Below, in pieces: positions 1-8,202 of a stretch of DNA of 19,656 bases (positions are counted from its first letter, which is position 1; every line of letters starts with the position of its first letter). The notes under the pieces are model-generated. The model worked only from the letters and a program-made list of their open reading frames with translations. It was not told the origin of the DNA and did not search any database. Where the stretch lies: the NCBI GenBank assembly GCA_021826035.1, contig JAKBBE010000043.1, positions 1 to 19,656 on the forward strand. The letters are read 5' to 3'. Origin of the DNA: Pseudomonadota bacterium (GTDB lineage Bacteria > Pseudomonadota > Gammaproteobacteria > Steroidobacterales > Steroidobacteraceae). The position numbers and the translations under genes were made by a program.

Positions 1-272
1 ACGACAAGATCGTCGCGGTGCTCGAGGGCGATTACGTCTGGGGTCATGCCCGTGAACTCAGCGAGCTGCCCGCGACGCTCATCGAGCGCCTGGAGCATTA
101 CTTCGCGACCTACAAGCTCGTGCCGGGCGAGCCGCAGCACATCAAGATCATCGGGCGCTATGGTCACGTCGAGGCGGCGGCGGTGATCCGCGCGGCGCTC
201 GAGGACTACCGCGAGGCGTACGGGGACATCGAGTCGCCGGTGCCGGGCGGCGGACTGGTCCAGCACCGCTGA
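1..272 (+). CDS. ppa: Inorganic pyrophosphatase, family I (C-terminal part, cut by window start)
   Basis: This is the C-terminal part of a soluble inorganic pyrophosphatase, the cytoplasmic enzyme that hydrolyses PPi to two phosphates and so pulls biosynthetic reactions forward. The open frame runs in from the left edge (codons from base 3, reading DKIVAVLEGDY) and stops with TGA at 270-272. The visible stretch 'ELPATLIERLEHYFATYKLVPGE' region, followed by a short strand and a final helix ending in DYREAYG, matches the family I C-terminus ('HFFxxYKxLxxGK' type motif). The catalytic acidic residues lie upstream, outside the window, so activity cannot be judged. The GTG at 18 is an internal codon, not a start. 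The stop codon is one base from the stop of the convergent hotdog gene. Identification is by recalled family similarity. Confidence 0.82.
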   Translation, partial: DKIVAVLEGDYVWGHARELSELPATLIERLEHYFATYKLVPGEPQHIKIIGRYGHVEAAAVIRAALEDYREAYGDIESPVPGGGLVQHR

Positions 273-273
273 G

Positions 274-975
274 TCAGGCGGGTTTCGGCTCGATCCACAG
301 CGCGCGGGCGCTGGCGCAGAGGTCACCGTCTTCGCCGAGCACGGCCGTGCCTGCACCGTGCTTGCGCCCCTCGGATTCCAGCGCCCAACCGATCACGATG
401 CAGCGCTCGCCGACGTGCGCGAGCCGATTGACGTGCGCGGTGATTTCCCCGAGCAGCATCATGCGGTCATCGGCGCTCACGGCGTAGAAGCCCGGGCAGT
501 CGAGTGCGGCCGACATGAACTCGGGGCGCACCTTACCGTCGCCCTGATCGAGCGACGCATCGGGCACCCAGGGGGCGGCCACCAGGGCCCGCTCCGGCAG
601 CGCTCCGGCGAAGATCCGCATTCCGTCCCCGCGCGGCCGCTTCGTGCCGCACACGAAGCAGGTCGGAAAGCGGTGGTGCTGGAAGCCGGCATATCTGCGC
701 GAGGCCTCGACCGCCTCGAAATACTGGGGCGCCGACGGTGCGGTGAGCGAGAGCCGTGCCGGGTGTGCCGTCGCGATACGCTCCCCGGACTGCATCACCA
801 CCAGCGTCCCGTCCGGCAGTGTCTCGACCTGCAGCGGCTGTTCCAGCGGCGGGGGGCGCAGCAGCCGCACCGTGACCGTCTGACCGGCGCGCACGGCGAG
901 GCTGCCGGCAAAATAGCCCCCGTTGGCCGATTCAGCCGGACCGCGGAACCGCTTGGCGATGCTGAGGGTGAACAT
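274..975 (-). CDS. Double-hotdog, thioesterase-superfamily-like protein
   Basis: A 233-residue soluble protein that looks like two tandem hotdog folds, as in acyl-CoA thioesterase-like proteins of unassigned substrate. The first half opens with a motif RGPxxSANGGYFAG (residues 11-24). The second half contains PTCFVCG (104-110), a GDGMR segment (116-120), a W-x-PD loop (136-139) and a conserved-looking PEFMSAALDCPGF stretch (151-163). No signal peptide or membrane segment is visible. The ATG at 975 has GGGAGA six or so bases upstream, so this start is well supported. The gene lies 56 bp downstream of trpA on the same strand, separated by a GC hairpin, so it may be read through from trp or have its own promoter. 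It has no obvious role in tryptophan synthesis. The substrate is unknown; the fold call is inferred from motif memory. Confidence 0.6.
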   Translation of the reverse strand: MFTLSIAKRFRGPAESANGGYFAGSLAVRAGQTVTVRLLRPPPLEQPLQVETLPDGTLVVMQSGERIATAHPARLSLTAPSAPQYFEAVEASRRYAGFQHHRFPTCFVCGTKRPRGDGMRIFAGALPERALVAAPWVPDASLDQGDGKVRPEFMSAALDCPGFYAVSADDRMMLLGEITAHVNRLAHVGERCIVIGWALESEGRKHGAGTAVLGEDGDLCASARALWIEPKPA

Positions 976-1006
976 ATCGCTCTCCCGGAGCGCTCACGAT
1001 ACCACC

Positions 1007-1028
1007 GGCCCTGCGGCCGCGCAGGGCC
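1007..1028 (-). terminator. GC-rich hairpin at the end of the trp operon
   Basis: A perfect 9-bp inverted repeat (GGCCCTGCG / CGCAGGGCC, 4-base loop) sits 4 bases past the trpA stop. No T-tract follows on the minus strand, so it is not a textbook intrinsic terminator. It may instead protect the 3' end of the mRNA or act as a partial terminator before the hotdog gene. Confidence 0.4.
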
Positions 1029-1031
1029 GCC

Positions 1032-1814
1032 TCAGAAGCCCGCCCGGCCGCGCAGCGTGTGCAGCCACTCGGCCGGATCCTCGCCGCGCTCGAGCACCTC
1101 GACCAGCGCCGAGCCGACCACCACGCCATCGACATGCCCGCGCAGCCGCTCGAGCTGCTCGCGGCTGCGAATGCCAAAGCCGGCGCAGACCGGAATGCGC
1201 GCGCGGCGCCGGACCCGGTCCAGATAGTCGGTGACTTCGACCGGCACGCGCACGGTGCGCCCGGTCGTGCCGGTCGCCGTCACTGCGTAGAGAAACCCCT
1301 GACTGCGTGCGCAGATGCGCTCCAGACGCTCCTCCGTCGTCACCGGAGTGACCATCTGCACCAGGGCGAGTCCGCGGGCCGCGAGCGTCTCGTGCAGCGC
1401 CTCGCCCTCATCGAACGGCAGATCCGGCACGATGAGTCCGGCGACGGCGGCGCGCTCGGCGGCCCGCGCCAGCGGCTCGAGGCCGAAGGCGAGCAGCGGA
1501 TTGAGATAGCTCATCAGCAACAGCGGCGTTTCGAGCGCCGGCGCCAGGGCCTCGAGCTCCCCGAGGATCCAGCGCAGGCTCACGCCTTGCTCGAGCGCGA
1601 TGCGGCTGGAGCGCTGGATGGTCATGCCGTCGGCCATCGGGTCGGTGAACGGGACCCCGATCTCGATCACGTCGGCCGCCGCGGCGATCCTGCGCAGATC
1701 GGACTGGAAGCGCTCGCGGCTCGGGAACCCGGCGGTGAGGTAGGCGATGACGGCCGGCTCGCCGCGTGCGTTGGCGGCGCCGATGGCCGCGCCGATGCGT
1801 TCGTGTGCGTTCAT
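1032..1814 (-). CDS. trpA: Tryptophan synthase alpha chain
   Basis: TrpA cleaves indole-3-glycerol phosphate to indole and glyceraldehyde-3-phosphate and passes indole through a tunnel to TrpB in the cytoplasmic alpha2beta2 complex. The protein is 260 residues, the usual length for the family. The catalytic pair is visible in the motif [14 protein letters not shown]: Glu51 and Asp62, equivalent to E. coli Glu49 and Asp60. The N-terminus ([11 protein letters not shown]...) and the strand [12 protein letters not shown] fit the family. The frame is open further upstream, but the ATG at 1814 overlaps the trpB stop as ATGA (1811-1814), the normal coupled arrangement, so the longer reading is rejected. 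It is the last gene of the trp operon. Confidence 0.96.
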   Translation of the reverse strand: MNAHERIGAAIGAANARGEPAVIAYLTAGFPSRERFQSDLRRIAAAADVIEIGVPFTDPMADGMTIQRSSRIALEQGVSLRWILGELEALAPALETPLLLMSYLNPLLAFGLEPLARAAERAAVAGLIVPDLPFDEGEALHETLAARGLALVQMVTPVTTEERLERICARSQGFLYAVTATGTTGRTVRVPVEVTDYLDRVRRRARIPVCAGFGIRSREQLERLRGHVDGVVVGSALVEVLERGEDPAEWLHTLRGRAGF

Positions 1815-3040
1815 GCGTTCTCCGCGAGCAGCGTCTGTTGCAGGGTCGGCATGTCCTTGTCGCCGCGGCCGGATAGACAAACGACGAGCGTGCCGTCCGG
1901 ATGCGCCGCAGCCCAGCGCTTCGCACCGGCGAGCGCGTGCGCGCTCTCGAGCGCCGGCAGGATGCCTTCGTAGCGACACAGTGCCCGCACCGCATCGAGC
2001 GCCTCGGTGTCGCTGGCGCTCTCGTAGCGGACCCGTCCGATGCGTGCGAGCAGCGCATGTTCGGGACCGACGCCCGGATAATCCAGGCCGGCGGACACCG
2101 AGTGGGTTTCCTGGACCTGCCCATCCCCATCCTGCAGCAGCATCGAATAGGTACCGTGCAGCACGCCGGGTTGCCCGTAGGAGAGCGTCGCGGCATTGCC
2201 GCCGAGAGTGCTGCCCGTGCCGCCGGCTTCCACCCCGATGATCTCGACGCCCGGGTCGGCCACGAACGGATGAAACATCCCGATGGCGTTCGAGCCGCCG
2301 CCGACGCAGGCCATGACGGCCTCCGGGAGCCGGCCGGCCTGCTTCAGGAACTGCGCACGCGCCTCGCGGCCGATCACCGCTTGCAGCTCGCGCACCAGAT
2401 ACGGATAGGGATGCGGGCCGACTGCCGAGCCGAGCAGATAGTACGTGCCCATCGGATCGGACACCCAGTCGCGCAGCGCCTCGTCGATGGCCGCGCGCAG
2501 CGTGCGGTCCCCGGCCGTGACGGGCACCACTTCAGCGCCGAGCAGGCGCATGCGTCCGACGTTCGGCGCCTGGCGCTCCATGTCGATCGCCCCCATGTAG
2601 ACGATGCAGGGCAGCCCGAGCCGCGCGCAGGCTGCGGCGCTGGCCACGCCGTGTTGGCCGGCGCCGGTCTCCGCGACGATGCGCCGCGCGCCGAGCCGGC
2701 GCGCGAGCAGTGCCTGGCCGAGGGCATTGTTGATCTTGTGCGCGCCGGTGTGAGCCAGATCTTCGCGCTTCAGCCAGATGCGCGCGCCCCATTCGGCCGA
2801 GAGGCGCGCCGCGAAGGTCAGCGCCGTCGGGCGTCCCACCCAGCTCGTGAGCTGCTCGCCCAGCTCTTCCTGAAAGGACGGCGCGTGCAGATGCTCGCGC
2901 ACGCCGGCCTCGAGGCGCTCGAGCGCCGGGATCAGCGTCTCCGGCACGTATCGCCCGCCAAACGGGCCGAAGCGGCCGTGCGCATCGGGCAGGCGGCCCG
3001 CGGCGAGGTCCGCCAGGACTTCGGTTGCATTCACACTCAT
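1811..3040 (-). CDS. trpB: Tryptophan synthase beta chain
   Basis: TrpB is the PLP enzyme that condenses indole with serine to give tryptophan. It has 409 residues. Lys102 in [13 protein letters not shown] is the Schiff-base lysine, and the glycine-rich phosphate loop [10 protein letters not shown] is present. The N-terminal [15 protein letters not shown] is diagnostic. The residue before HTGAHK is Ala rather than the common Asn ([10 protein letters not shown]), a mild variation. The start at ATG 3040 is chosen over the longer frame (to 3064) because it overlaps the trpF stop as ATGA (3037-3040) and gives the family N-terminus. It is followed by trpA through another 4-bp overlap, so the two subunits are probably made stoichiometrically by translational coupling. 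Confidence 0.97.
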   Translation of the reverse strand: MSVNATEVLADLAAGRLPDAHGRFGPFGGRYVPETLIPALERLEAGVREHLHAPSFQEELGEQLTSWVGRPTALTFAARLSAEWGARIWLKREDLAHTGAHKINNALGQALLARRLGARRIVAETGAGQHGVASAAACARLGLPCIVYMGAIDMERQAPNVGRMRLLGAEVVPVTAGDRTLRAAIDEALRDWVSDPMGTYYLLGSAVGPHPYPYLVRELQAVIGREARAQFLKQAGRLPEAVMACVGGGSNAIGMFHPFVADPGVEIIGVEAGGTGSTLGGNAATLSYGQPGVLHGTYSMLLQDGDGQVQETHSVSAGLDYPGVGPEHALLARIGRVRYESASDTEALDAVRALCRYEGILPALESAHALAGAKRWAAAHPDGTLVVCLSGRGDKDMPTLQQTLLAENA

Positions 3041-3630
3041 GTCGGCTCCTGCACTGCGGCGCACCCCATGCGCGCCGCCTTCACGAATCGTTCTATGGCC
3101 TGCGGATCTTTGACCCCCGGGCGGGCCTCGACGCCGCTCGAGACATCGACGCCGAACGGCCGGACCGCTGCGATGGCCGTGGCGACGTTGGTCGGATCGA
3201 GGCCGCCGGCGAGCACCAGCTCGCTGCGCCGCGCCACTTCGGCCGCGGCGCTCCAGTCGCAGGTCCGGCCGGCACCGCTCACGGCCCCCTCGAACAGCAG
3301 CCGCGGCGGCAGCGATCCGTGGGCCACGCGCAGCACCGGCAACCGCTCGAGGTGCTGCGGCAGGTGCAGCTGATCGAGGTCCGCCGCATCACTCTGCAGG
3401 ACGTCGGGACGGAATACCGCGAGGATCTCCTCGATCTCGTCCTGGCCGGGATGACGGGTCACCGCCACGCAGCGCACCTTGCCGCGCACCGCCTCGGCCA
3501 GCACCGCCGCGCGCTGGGCGCTGACCCGGCGCACCGACTCGGCGAACACGAAGCCGACCGCATCGACCCCGGCGCCCACGGCTGCCTCGAGCGCCTCGGG
3601 CGTCGTCATGCCGCAGATCTTGATCCACAT
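3037..3630 (-). CDS. trpF: Phosphoribosylanthranilate isomerase
   Basis: TrpF catalyses the Amadori rearrangement of phosphoribosylanthranilate to CdRP, the fourth step of the pathway, in the cytoplasm. It is a 197-residue single TIM barrel. The catalytic cysteine is Cys6 in IKICGMT. The C-terminal phosphate-binding parts AGGLDPTNV (141-149) and GVDVSSGVE (160-168) are intact. The general-acid aspartate expected in the loop before GxGxxxDW is replaced by Glu114 ([11 protein letters not shown]), and the usual QLHG segment reads LQSDA (78-82). The gene stands alone, unlike the TrpCF fusion of E. coli. Its ATG is one base past the trpC stop (TGA-G-ATG). The two substitutions are discussed as a finding; the family call itself is secure. 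Confidence 0.94.
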   Translation of the reverse strand: MWIKICGMTTPEALEAAVGAGVDAVGFVFAESVRRVSAQRAAVLAEAVRGKVRCVAVTRHPGQDEIEEILAVFRPDVLQSDAADLDQLHLPQHLERLPVLRVAHGSLPPRLLFEGAVSGAGRTCDWSAAAEVARRSELVLAGGLDPTNVATAIAAVRPFGVDVSSGVEARPGVKDPQAIERFVKAARMGCAAVQEPT

Positions 3631-3631
3631 C

Positions 3632-4462
3632 TCAGCGCTCCGCCTGGCCGGCCCGGCCGGCCGCGCTCATCGCCGCGGCGAGCGAGCCGGGGTCCGGCGC
3701 ACGCATCAGCGCACTGCCGACCAGCGCCAAGTCATAGCCTGCCCGGCCCATGCGATGCGCATCCTCGGGGCTCGAGACGCCGCTCTCGGCCACCCGCGGC
3801 AGCGTCTGAGGCAGCAGCGGTGCGAGCGTCTCGAGCCGGCTCGGCACCACCTCGAGCGTGCTGAGGTCGCGGCTGTTGAGGCCGGCGAGCAGCCCGGCAC
3901 TGCCGACTCGCCCGATGAGCGAGTGCAGCCGCTCGATGTCCGGCGCATCGAACGTCTCGAGCAGCACGAACAGGCCGAGGGCACGGGCGCGCGCGATCAT
4001 CGCCTCGAGCCGCTCGTCCGGGAGCATGCGCACGATCAGCAGCACACCGCCGGCGCCCGCGGCGCGGGCCTCGGCGATCTGATACGGATCGACCAGGAAG
4101 TCCTTGCGCATCGCCGGCACCCCGAGCGGCGCGAGAGCCTCGGCCGCACCGCGCAGATGCGCCAGCTCGCCGTCGAACCGCTCCGGCTCGGTCAGTACCG
4201 AGACGGCCGCCGGCCCCGCCGCGGCATAGGCGCGCACTCGCGCGGCCACGTCCGTGGCGCGGCTGCCGAGCGCCCCGACGGCCGGGGAGCGCAGCTTCAG
4301 CTCGGCAATGATCCCGAAGTGCCCGCGTGACCAGCCGAGCGCCGGCGCGGGCGCCTCGGCGCGGGCCCGCTCGAGCATGTGCTCCTCGGAGCAGACGCGG
4401 CGCGCCGCCTCTGCCCGCGCATGGCTGGAGGCGGCCATCTGCGCCAGGAAGTCACCGCCCAT
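3632..4462 (-). CDS. trpC: Indole-3-glycerol-phosphate synthase
   Basis: TrpC decarboxylates and closes the ring of CdRP to indole-3-glycerol phosphate, the fifth pathway step. The protein has 276 residues and forms one TIM barrel. The active-site residues known from archaeal and bacterial enzymes are present: Glu54 and Lys56 in IIAELKLRSP, Lys120 in MRKDFLVDPYQI, Glu169 in VLLETFD, Asn197 in GLNSRDL (usually GINNRxL), and Glu226 in VAESGV. The ATG at 4462 (MGGDFLAQM) is preferred to the longer in-frame reading to 4510, since the extra residues are low-complexity and buried in trpD. It overlaps the trpD 3' end by 11 bp. It is not fused to TrpF. Confidence 0.96.
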   Translation of the reverse strand: MGGDFLAQMAASSHARAEAARRVCSEEHMLERARAEAPAPALGWSRGHFGIIAELKLRSPAVGALGSRATDVAARVRAYAAAGPAAVSVLTEPERFDGELAHLRGAAEALAPLGVPAMRKDFLVDPYQIAEARAAGAGGVLLIVRMLPDERLEAMIARARALGLFVLLETFDAPDIERLHSLIGRVGSAGLLAGLNSRDLSTLEVVPSRLETLAPLLPQTLPRVAESGVSSPEDAHRMGRAGYDLALVGSALMRAPDPGSLAAAMSAAGRAGQAER

Positions 4463-5466
4463 GGGCCGCTCCCAGCCGTTCCAGGCGCGCCAGCACGTCG
4501 GCCGCGGCACCGCTGTCGATCGCGCGTGCGGCCCGCTCGATGCCCGCGTGCGGGCTGCTCACTTCGCCCGCCACCTCCAGGGCGAGCGCGGCCCCGAGCA
4601 GCAGACAGTCGCGGTGCGCACCGTGCGCCTCGGCGCGCAGCACGGCACGCAGCGCCGCCGCATTGTGTTCGGCGTCACCGCCGGCGAGGGCCGCCGAGGA
4701 GCAGCAGTCGAGCCCGTAGTCCTCGGGCCGGCGGACCTCGCGGTGCACCTGCCCCGGACGCACGTCGAACAGCGTGAACGGTCCGACCGGGGTCGGCTCG
4801 TCCCATCCCTCCGCGCCGTGCACCACGAAGGCCCGCTCGATCTGCATGCCGGCGAGGCTCTCGGCCATCAGCTGCGCCACGGGCAGGCTGAACGCGCCGA
4901 TCAGCCGCAGCGGCGGATGCGCCGGATTGGTCAGCGGGCCGAGAATGTTGAATACCGTGCGCACCCCGAGGGCACGGCGCGCCGCGGCGACTGCTTGCGT
5001 GGCCGAGTGATAGTGCGGCGCAAACAGGAACGTGAAGCCGCAGGCCGCCAGACACTCCCCCGCGGCACGCTCATCGAGCGGCATGGGCAGGCCGAGGGCT
5101 TCGAGCACATCGGCGCTGCCGGCGCGACTGGAGACGGACCGGTTGCCATGTTTGATCACCGGCAGGCCGCAGGCGGCCGTCAGCAGCGCCGTACCGGTGG
5201 AGATGTTCAGGCTGCCGGAGCGGTCCCCGCCGGTGCCCACGATGTCGATGGCGCGCACGCCGGACGGCAGCGCCGGCGGACGGGCCAGCCGGCGCATCGC
5301 CTCGGCGAAGCCGCGCACCTCATCGGCCACCGCGCCCTTGGCGCGCAGCGCGGCGAGCACCGCGCCGATCATCGCCGGCGCGGCCGTCCCGTCGGTCAGC
5401 AGGCCGAGCAGCATCTCGGCCTCGGGTTGGGTGAGATCGATGCCCTCGAGCAGCCGCTCGAGCAGC

Positions 5467-5483
<17 letters not shown>
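4452..5483 (-). CDS. trpD: Anthranilate phosphoribosyltransferase
   Basis: TrpD transfers phosphoribose from PRPP to anthranilate, the second committed step after TrpE/TrpG. It is 343 residues, the typical family length. An N-terminal helical domain ([20 protein letters not shown]) is followed by the glycosyltransferase core. The PRPP-binding GTGGD motif is at 83-87, with NISTGTAL after it. [21 protein letters not shown] begins at 111, and the anthranilate-pocket region [14 protein letters not shown] follows. The chosen ATG at 5483 gives the standard N-terminus; the longer frame to 5645 lies inside trpG and has no family character. The start overlaps the trpG coding sequence by 17 bp, so it is probably translationally coupled. 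TrpD and TrpG are separate proteins here, unlike the E. coli fusion. Confidence 0.97.
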
Positions 5484-6080
<597 letters not shown>

Positions 6081-6081
<1 letters not shown>

Positions 6082-7466
6082 CAGAACCCCTCCCGGGCCA
6101 TCTCGAGCGCTCGCGCCATCGCGCCGCTCTTGGCCAGCACTTCGGCATGTTCGGCCTCCGGCACGCTGTCAGCGACGATGCCAGCGCCCGCCTGGTAGCT
6201 GTACTCATCGCCGCGGAACACCAACGTGCGGATGGTGATGGCGTGATCCATGTCGCCGCCGGCGCCGAAGTAGCCGACCGTGCCGCCGTAGAGGCCTCGG
6301 TTGACCGGCTCGAGCTCATCGATGATCTGCATGGCGCGCACCTTCGGGGCGCCGACCAGGGTTCCGGCCGGGAATGCCGCGGCAAACAGGTCGAAGGCAT
6401 CGGTGCCGGCGGCGAGCCGGCCGTTGACGCCGCTGACCATGTGCATCACGTGGCTGTAGCGCTCGATCGAGCGGTACGGTTCGACCGTGACACTGCCGGC
6501 CTGTGCGACTCGGCCGAGGTCGTTGCGCGCCAGGTCGACAAGCATGACGTGCTCGGCGTTCTCCTTCGGGTCGGCGCGTAGTTCCGCCTCGCGGGCCTGA
6601 TCGATCGCCGGGTCGTCCGCGCGCGGCCGGGTGCCGGCGATCGGCCGCAGTCGGGCGATGCCGTCGTTCAGCCGCACCAGCGCCTCGGGCGAGGAGCCGA
6701 CCACCGTGACATCCCCGAGCGCACAGTAGTACATGTAGGGCGAGGGGTTGATCATGCGCAGCGCCCGGTAGGCTTGGAAGGGGTCGAGCGCGTGTCGGCC
6801 GGAGAAGCGGCTGGAGAGCACCAGCTGGTAGACGTCGCCCGCGGCGATATACTCCTTGATCCGCTCGACGCCCGAGAGATACTGCGCGCGACTGCTCGAG
6901 GCCTCTGCGGGGCTGCAGTCTCCGCCGCGCGCGCGCGCCGGCAGCGCACCGCGCAGGGCCTGGATGATCTCCTGACGCAGTCGCTGCCGGTCCGCTTCGT
7001 TGCCGGCGTGCAGCAGCGCGATGCCCCGCGTCAGATGATCGAACACGAGCAGCGAGCTCGGTGCGACATAGTGCAGCGCCGGCACCTCCGAGGGCTTCCC
7101 GGCCGGTACCGCCAGGCGCTCGAAGAAGCGCACCACGTCGTACGCGGCGTAGCCGACCAGTCCGCCGGCGAGCGGCATGCCCGGCAGTTGCGGCCCGGGT
7201 ACGGCGGTGCGCCGGAGGGCGCTGCGCAGGCCCTCGAGCAATTCCGAGCCGCTGCGCGGGACCGGCCGGCGTTCGGCGCCGATCTGCAAACCCGAGTGCG
7301 TCAGGCGGACCGTGAGCGCCTCGCCGAAGCCGATGAACGAATATCGCCCGAGGCGCTCCCCGCCCTCGACGCTCTCGAGCAGAAAGTGCGGGGCGAAGGC
7401 GCTGAGTTTCATGAACGCCGAGACCGGCGTGTCCAGATCCCCTGGGATGTCAAATGGCTGCTTCAA
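6081..7466 (-). CDS. trpE: Anthranilate synthase component I (TTG start)
   Basis: TrpE converts chorismate and ammonia to anthranilate and is normally feedback-inhibited by tryptophan. The LLES motif linked to inhibitor binding is present near residue 30, followed by [10 protein letters not shown]. The C-terminal chorismate-binding core is complete: [26 protein letters not shown], the PIAGTRPR segment, the stretch [23 protein letters not shown] and a [12 protein letters not shown] end. The start is set at TTG 7466 because GGAG lies six bases upstream (7473-7476). The frame stays open to 7658, but that extension runs through the attenuator hairpin and the leader, so it is not credible. The resulting 461 residues make a short N-terminus compared with the usual ~490-520. 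It is the first structural gene after the attenuator. Confidence 0.95.
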
Positions 7467-7491
7467 CGCGTTCTCCAAAACACTCGGGCGT

Positions 7492-7529
7492 AAAAAAACC
7501 CACTCCGGAGGGTGTCCGGAATGGGTTTT
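7492..7529 (-). terminator. trp attenuator (intrinsic terminator in leader)
   Basis: Read on the minus strand, an 11-bp stem (CCCATTCCGGA pairing with TCCGGAGTGGG, one G-U wobble) encloses a 5-base loop CACCC and is followed by seven Ts. A run of four As precedes the stem and pairs with part of the T-tract. It lies between trpL and trpE, 26 bases upstream of the proposed trpE start, exactly where a transcription attenuator is expected. Confidence 0.9.
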
Positions 7530-7597
7530 GTCTGTTCTTGCGGCTGTCTTGTACGGAAGAAATTCAGCAGCCCGCGGCCCACTCCGGATGGAGAGTG
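7499..7597 (-). promoter_or_regulatory. trp leader alternative RNA structures (anti-antiterminator / antiterminator)
   Basis: Segment 1 (CACTC, 7593-7597) lies just after the Trp codons and can pair with GAGTG (7580-7584) in segment 2. Segment 2, TCCGGAGTGGG (7578-7588), is an exact copy of the terminator's 3' arm (7499-7509). It can therefore pair with segment 3, CCCATTCCGGA (7515-7525), and block the terminator. A ribosome stalled at the WWW codons would cover segment 1, free segment 2 and allow 2:3 pairing, so trpE is transcribed when charged tRNA-Trp is scarce. The pairing is read directly; the mechanism is inferred from the E. coli model. Confidence 0.8.
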
Positions 7598-7638
7598 CGC
7601 CACCACCAGCGCAGGTTGGTCGGGTGCAGCTGAAGCAT
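7564..7638 (-). CDS. trpL: trp operon leader peptide
   Basis: A 24-residue reading frame from ATG 7638 to TGA 7564-7566. It begins MLQLHPTNLR, continues with three consecutive TGG codons (7600-7608), and has a fourth Trp codon eight residues later (TGG, 7579-7581) before ending AAGC. Four Trp in 24 residues is far above chance. Its place 26 or so bases upstream of the attenuator stem and directly before trpE makes it a regulatory leader peptide whose translation senses tRNA-Trp charging. The ribosome binding site is weak (AGG about nine bases upstream). The peptide itself is not expected to have a function after synthesis. It is too short for standard gene finders and is probably unannotated. 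Confidence 0.9.
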   Translation of the reverse strand: MLQLHPTNLRWWWRTLHPEWAAGC

Positions 7639-7710
7639 GGCCCGGAGCCTATCACCACCGCTGCGCGCGATACAATACCCGCCCCTTCCCGTCAGCCCCG
7701 GTGGCGCGCC
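7639..7710. promoter_or_regulatory. Divergent trpL / yajQ promoter region
   Basis: This 72-bp gap must hold the promoters for both the trp operon (minus) and yajQ (plus). On the plus strand TACAAT (7671-7676) is a good -10 hexamer about 35 bases before the yajQ ATG, without a clear -35 box. The same bases read on the minus strand give TATTGT (7672-7677), a weak -10 for trp. CTGACG (7690-7695) is the nearest -35-like string, but the spacing is short. I see no clear TrpR-type palindrome. Confidence 0.45.
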
Positions 7711-8193
7711 ATGCCCTCATTCGATGTGGTCTCCGAGCTCGATGGTCACGAGGTGGCCAACGCGGTCGACCAGGCCAACCGGGAGCTTACCCAGCGGTTC
7801 GATTTCAAAGACACCGGTGCGCGCTTCGAACTCGAGGCGTTCGTCGTGACGCTGCAGGCACAGGTGGAATTTCAGCTCAAGCAGATGCTAGAGATCCTGA
7901 AGCTGCGTCTGGCCAAGCGCGGCGTCGACCTGGCCTGCATGGACGTGAAGGACCCGGCGACCACGCTGTCCTCGGCGCGCCAGGAGGTGCACCTGAAGCA
8001 AGGGATCGATGCCGAGACGGGCAGGCAGGTCACGCGAGTGCTGAAGGACTCCAAGCTGAAGGTGCAGGGGAGCCTCCAGGGCGAGAAAGTGCGCGTCACG
8101 GGCAAGCAGCGCGACGACCTGCAGGCGGCCATGGCGCTGCTGCGTGGGGCGAAGGTGCCCGTGCCGCTGCAATTCAACAATTTCCGCGATTGA
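7711..8193 (+). CDS. yajQ: YajQ family nucleotide-binding protein
   Basis: A 160-residue protein that matches YajQ over its full length. It has the start MPSFDVVSELDxxEVxNAVDQ, the conserved QRFDFKDTGA (28-37), the LRxxLAKRGVD type segment (65-73) and the C-terminal VPLQFNNFRD (151-160). The fold is two ferredoxin-like domains that bind nucleotides or RNA. In Xanthomonas a YajQ protein has been reported to bind cyclic di-GMP and act with a LysR-type regulator; whether this one does is inference. The ATG at 7711 is the family start; the frame is open far upstream, through the trp leader, but that is non-coding. The ribosome site is only GGTGG. A membrane methyltransferase gene follows after nine bases, probably in the same transcript. 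Confidence 0.95.
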   Translation: MPSFDVVSELDGHEVANAVDQANRELTQRFDFKDTGARFELEAFVVTLQAQVEFQLKQMLEILKLRLAKRGVDLACMDVKDPATTLSSARQEVHLKQGIDAETGRQVTRVLKDSKLKVQGSLQGEKVRVTGKQRDDLQAAMALLRGAKVPVPLQFNNFRD

Positions 8194-8202
8194 GCCGCCC
8201 TG

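Noticed and set aside
1901..3373. A 490-codon open frame on the plus strand opposite trpB/trpF
   Set aside because: It is antisense to clearly conserved genes, has no family features, and long antisense frames are expected in high-GC codon usage.
7467..7658. N-terminal extension of trpE to 7658
   Set aside because: It would be translated through the attenuator hairpin and the trpL leader and has no TrpE similarity.
7177..7710. N-terminal extension of yajQ across the trp leader
   Set aside because: The YajQ family begins at MPSFDVV (7711); the upstream part is antisense to trpE and the attenuator.
7639..7710. TrpR operator in the trp promoter region
   Set aside because: No palindrome resembling the known TrpR site was found; control by attenuation is sufficient on the evidence seen.
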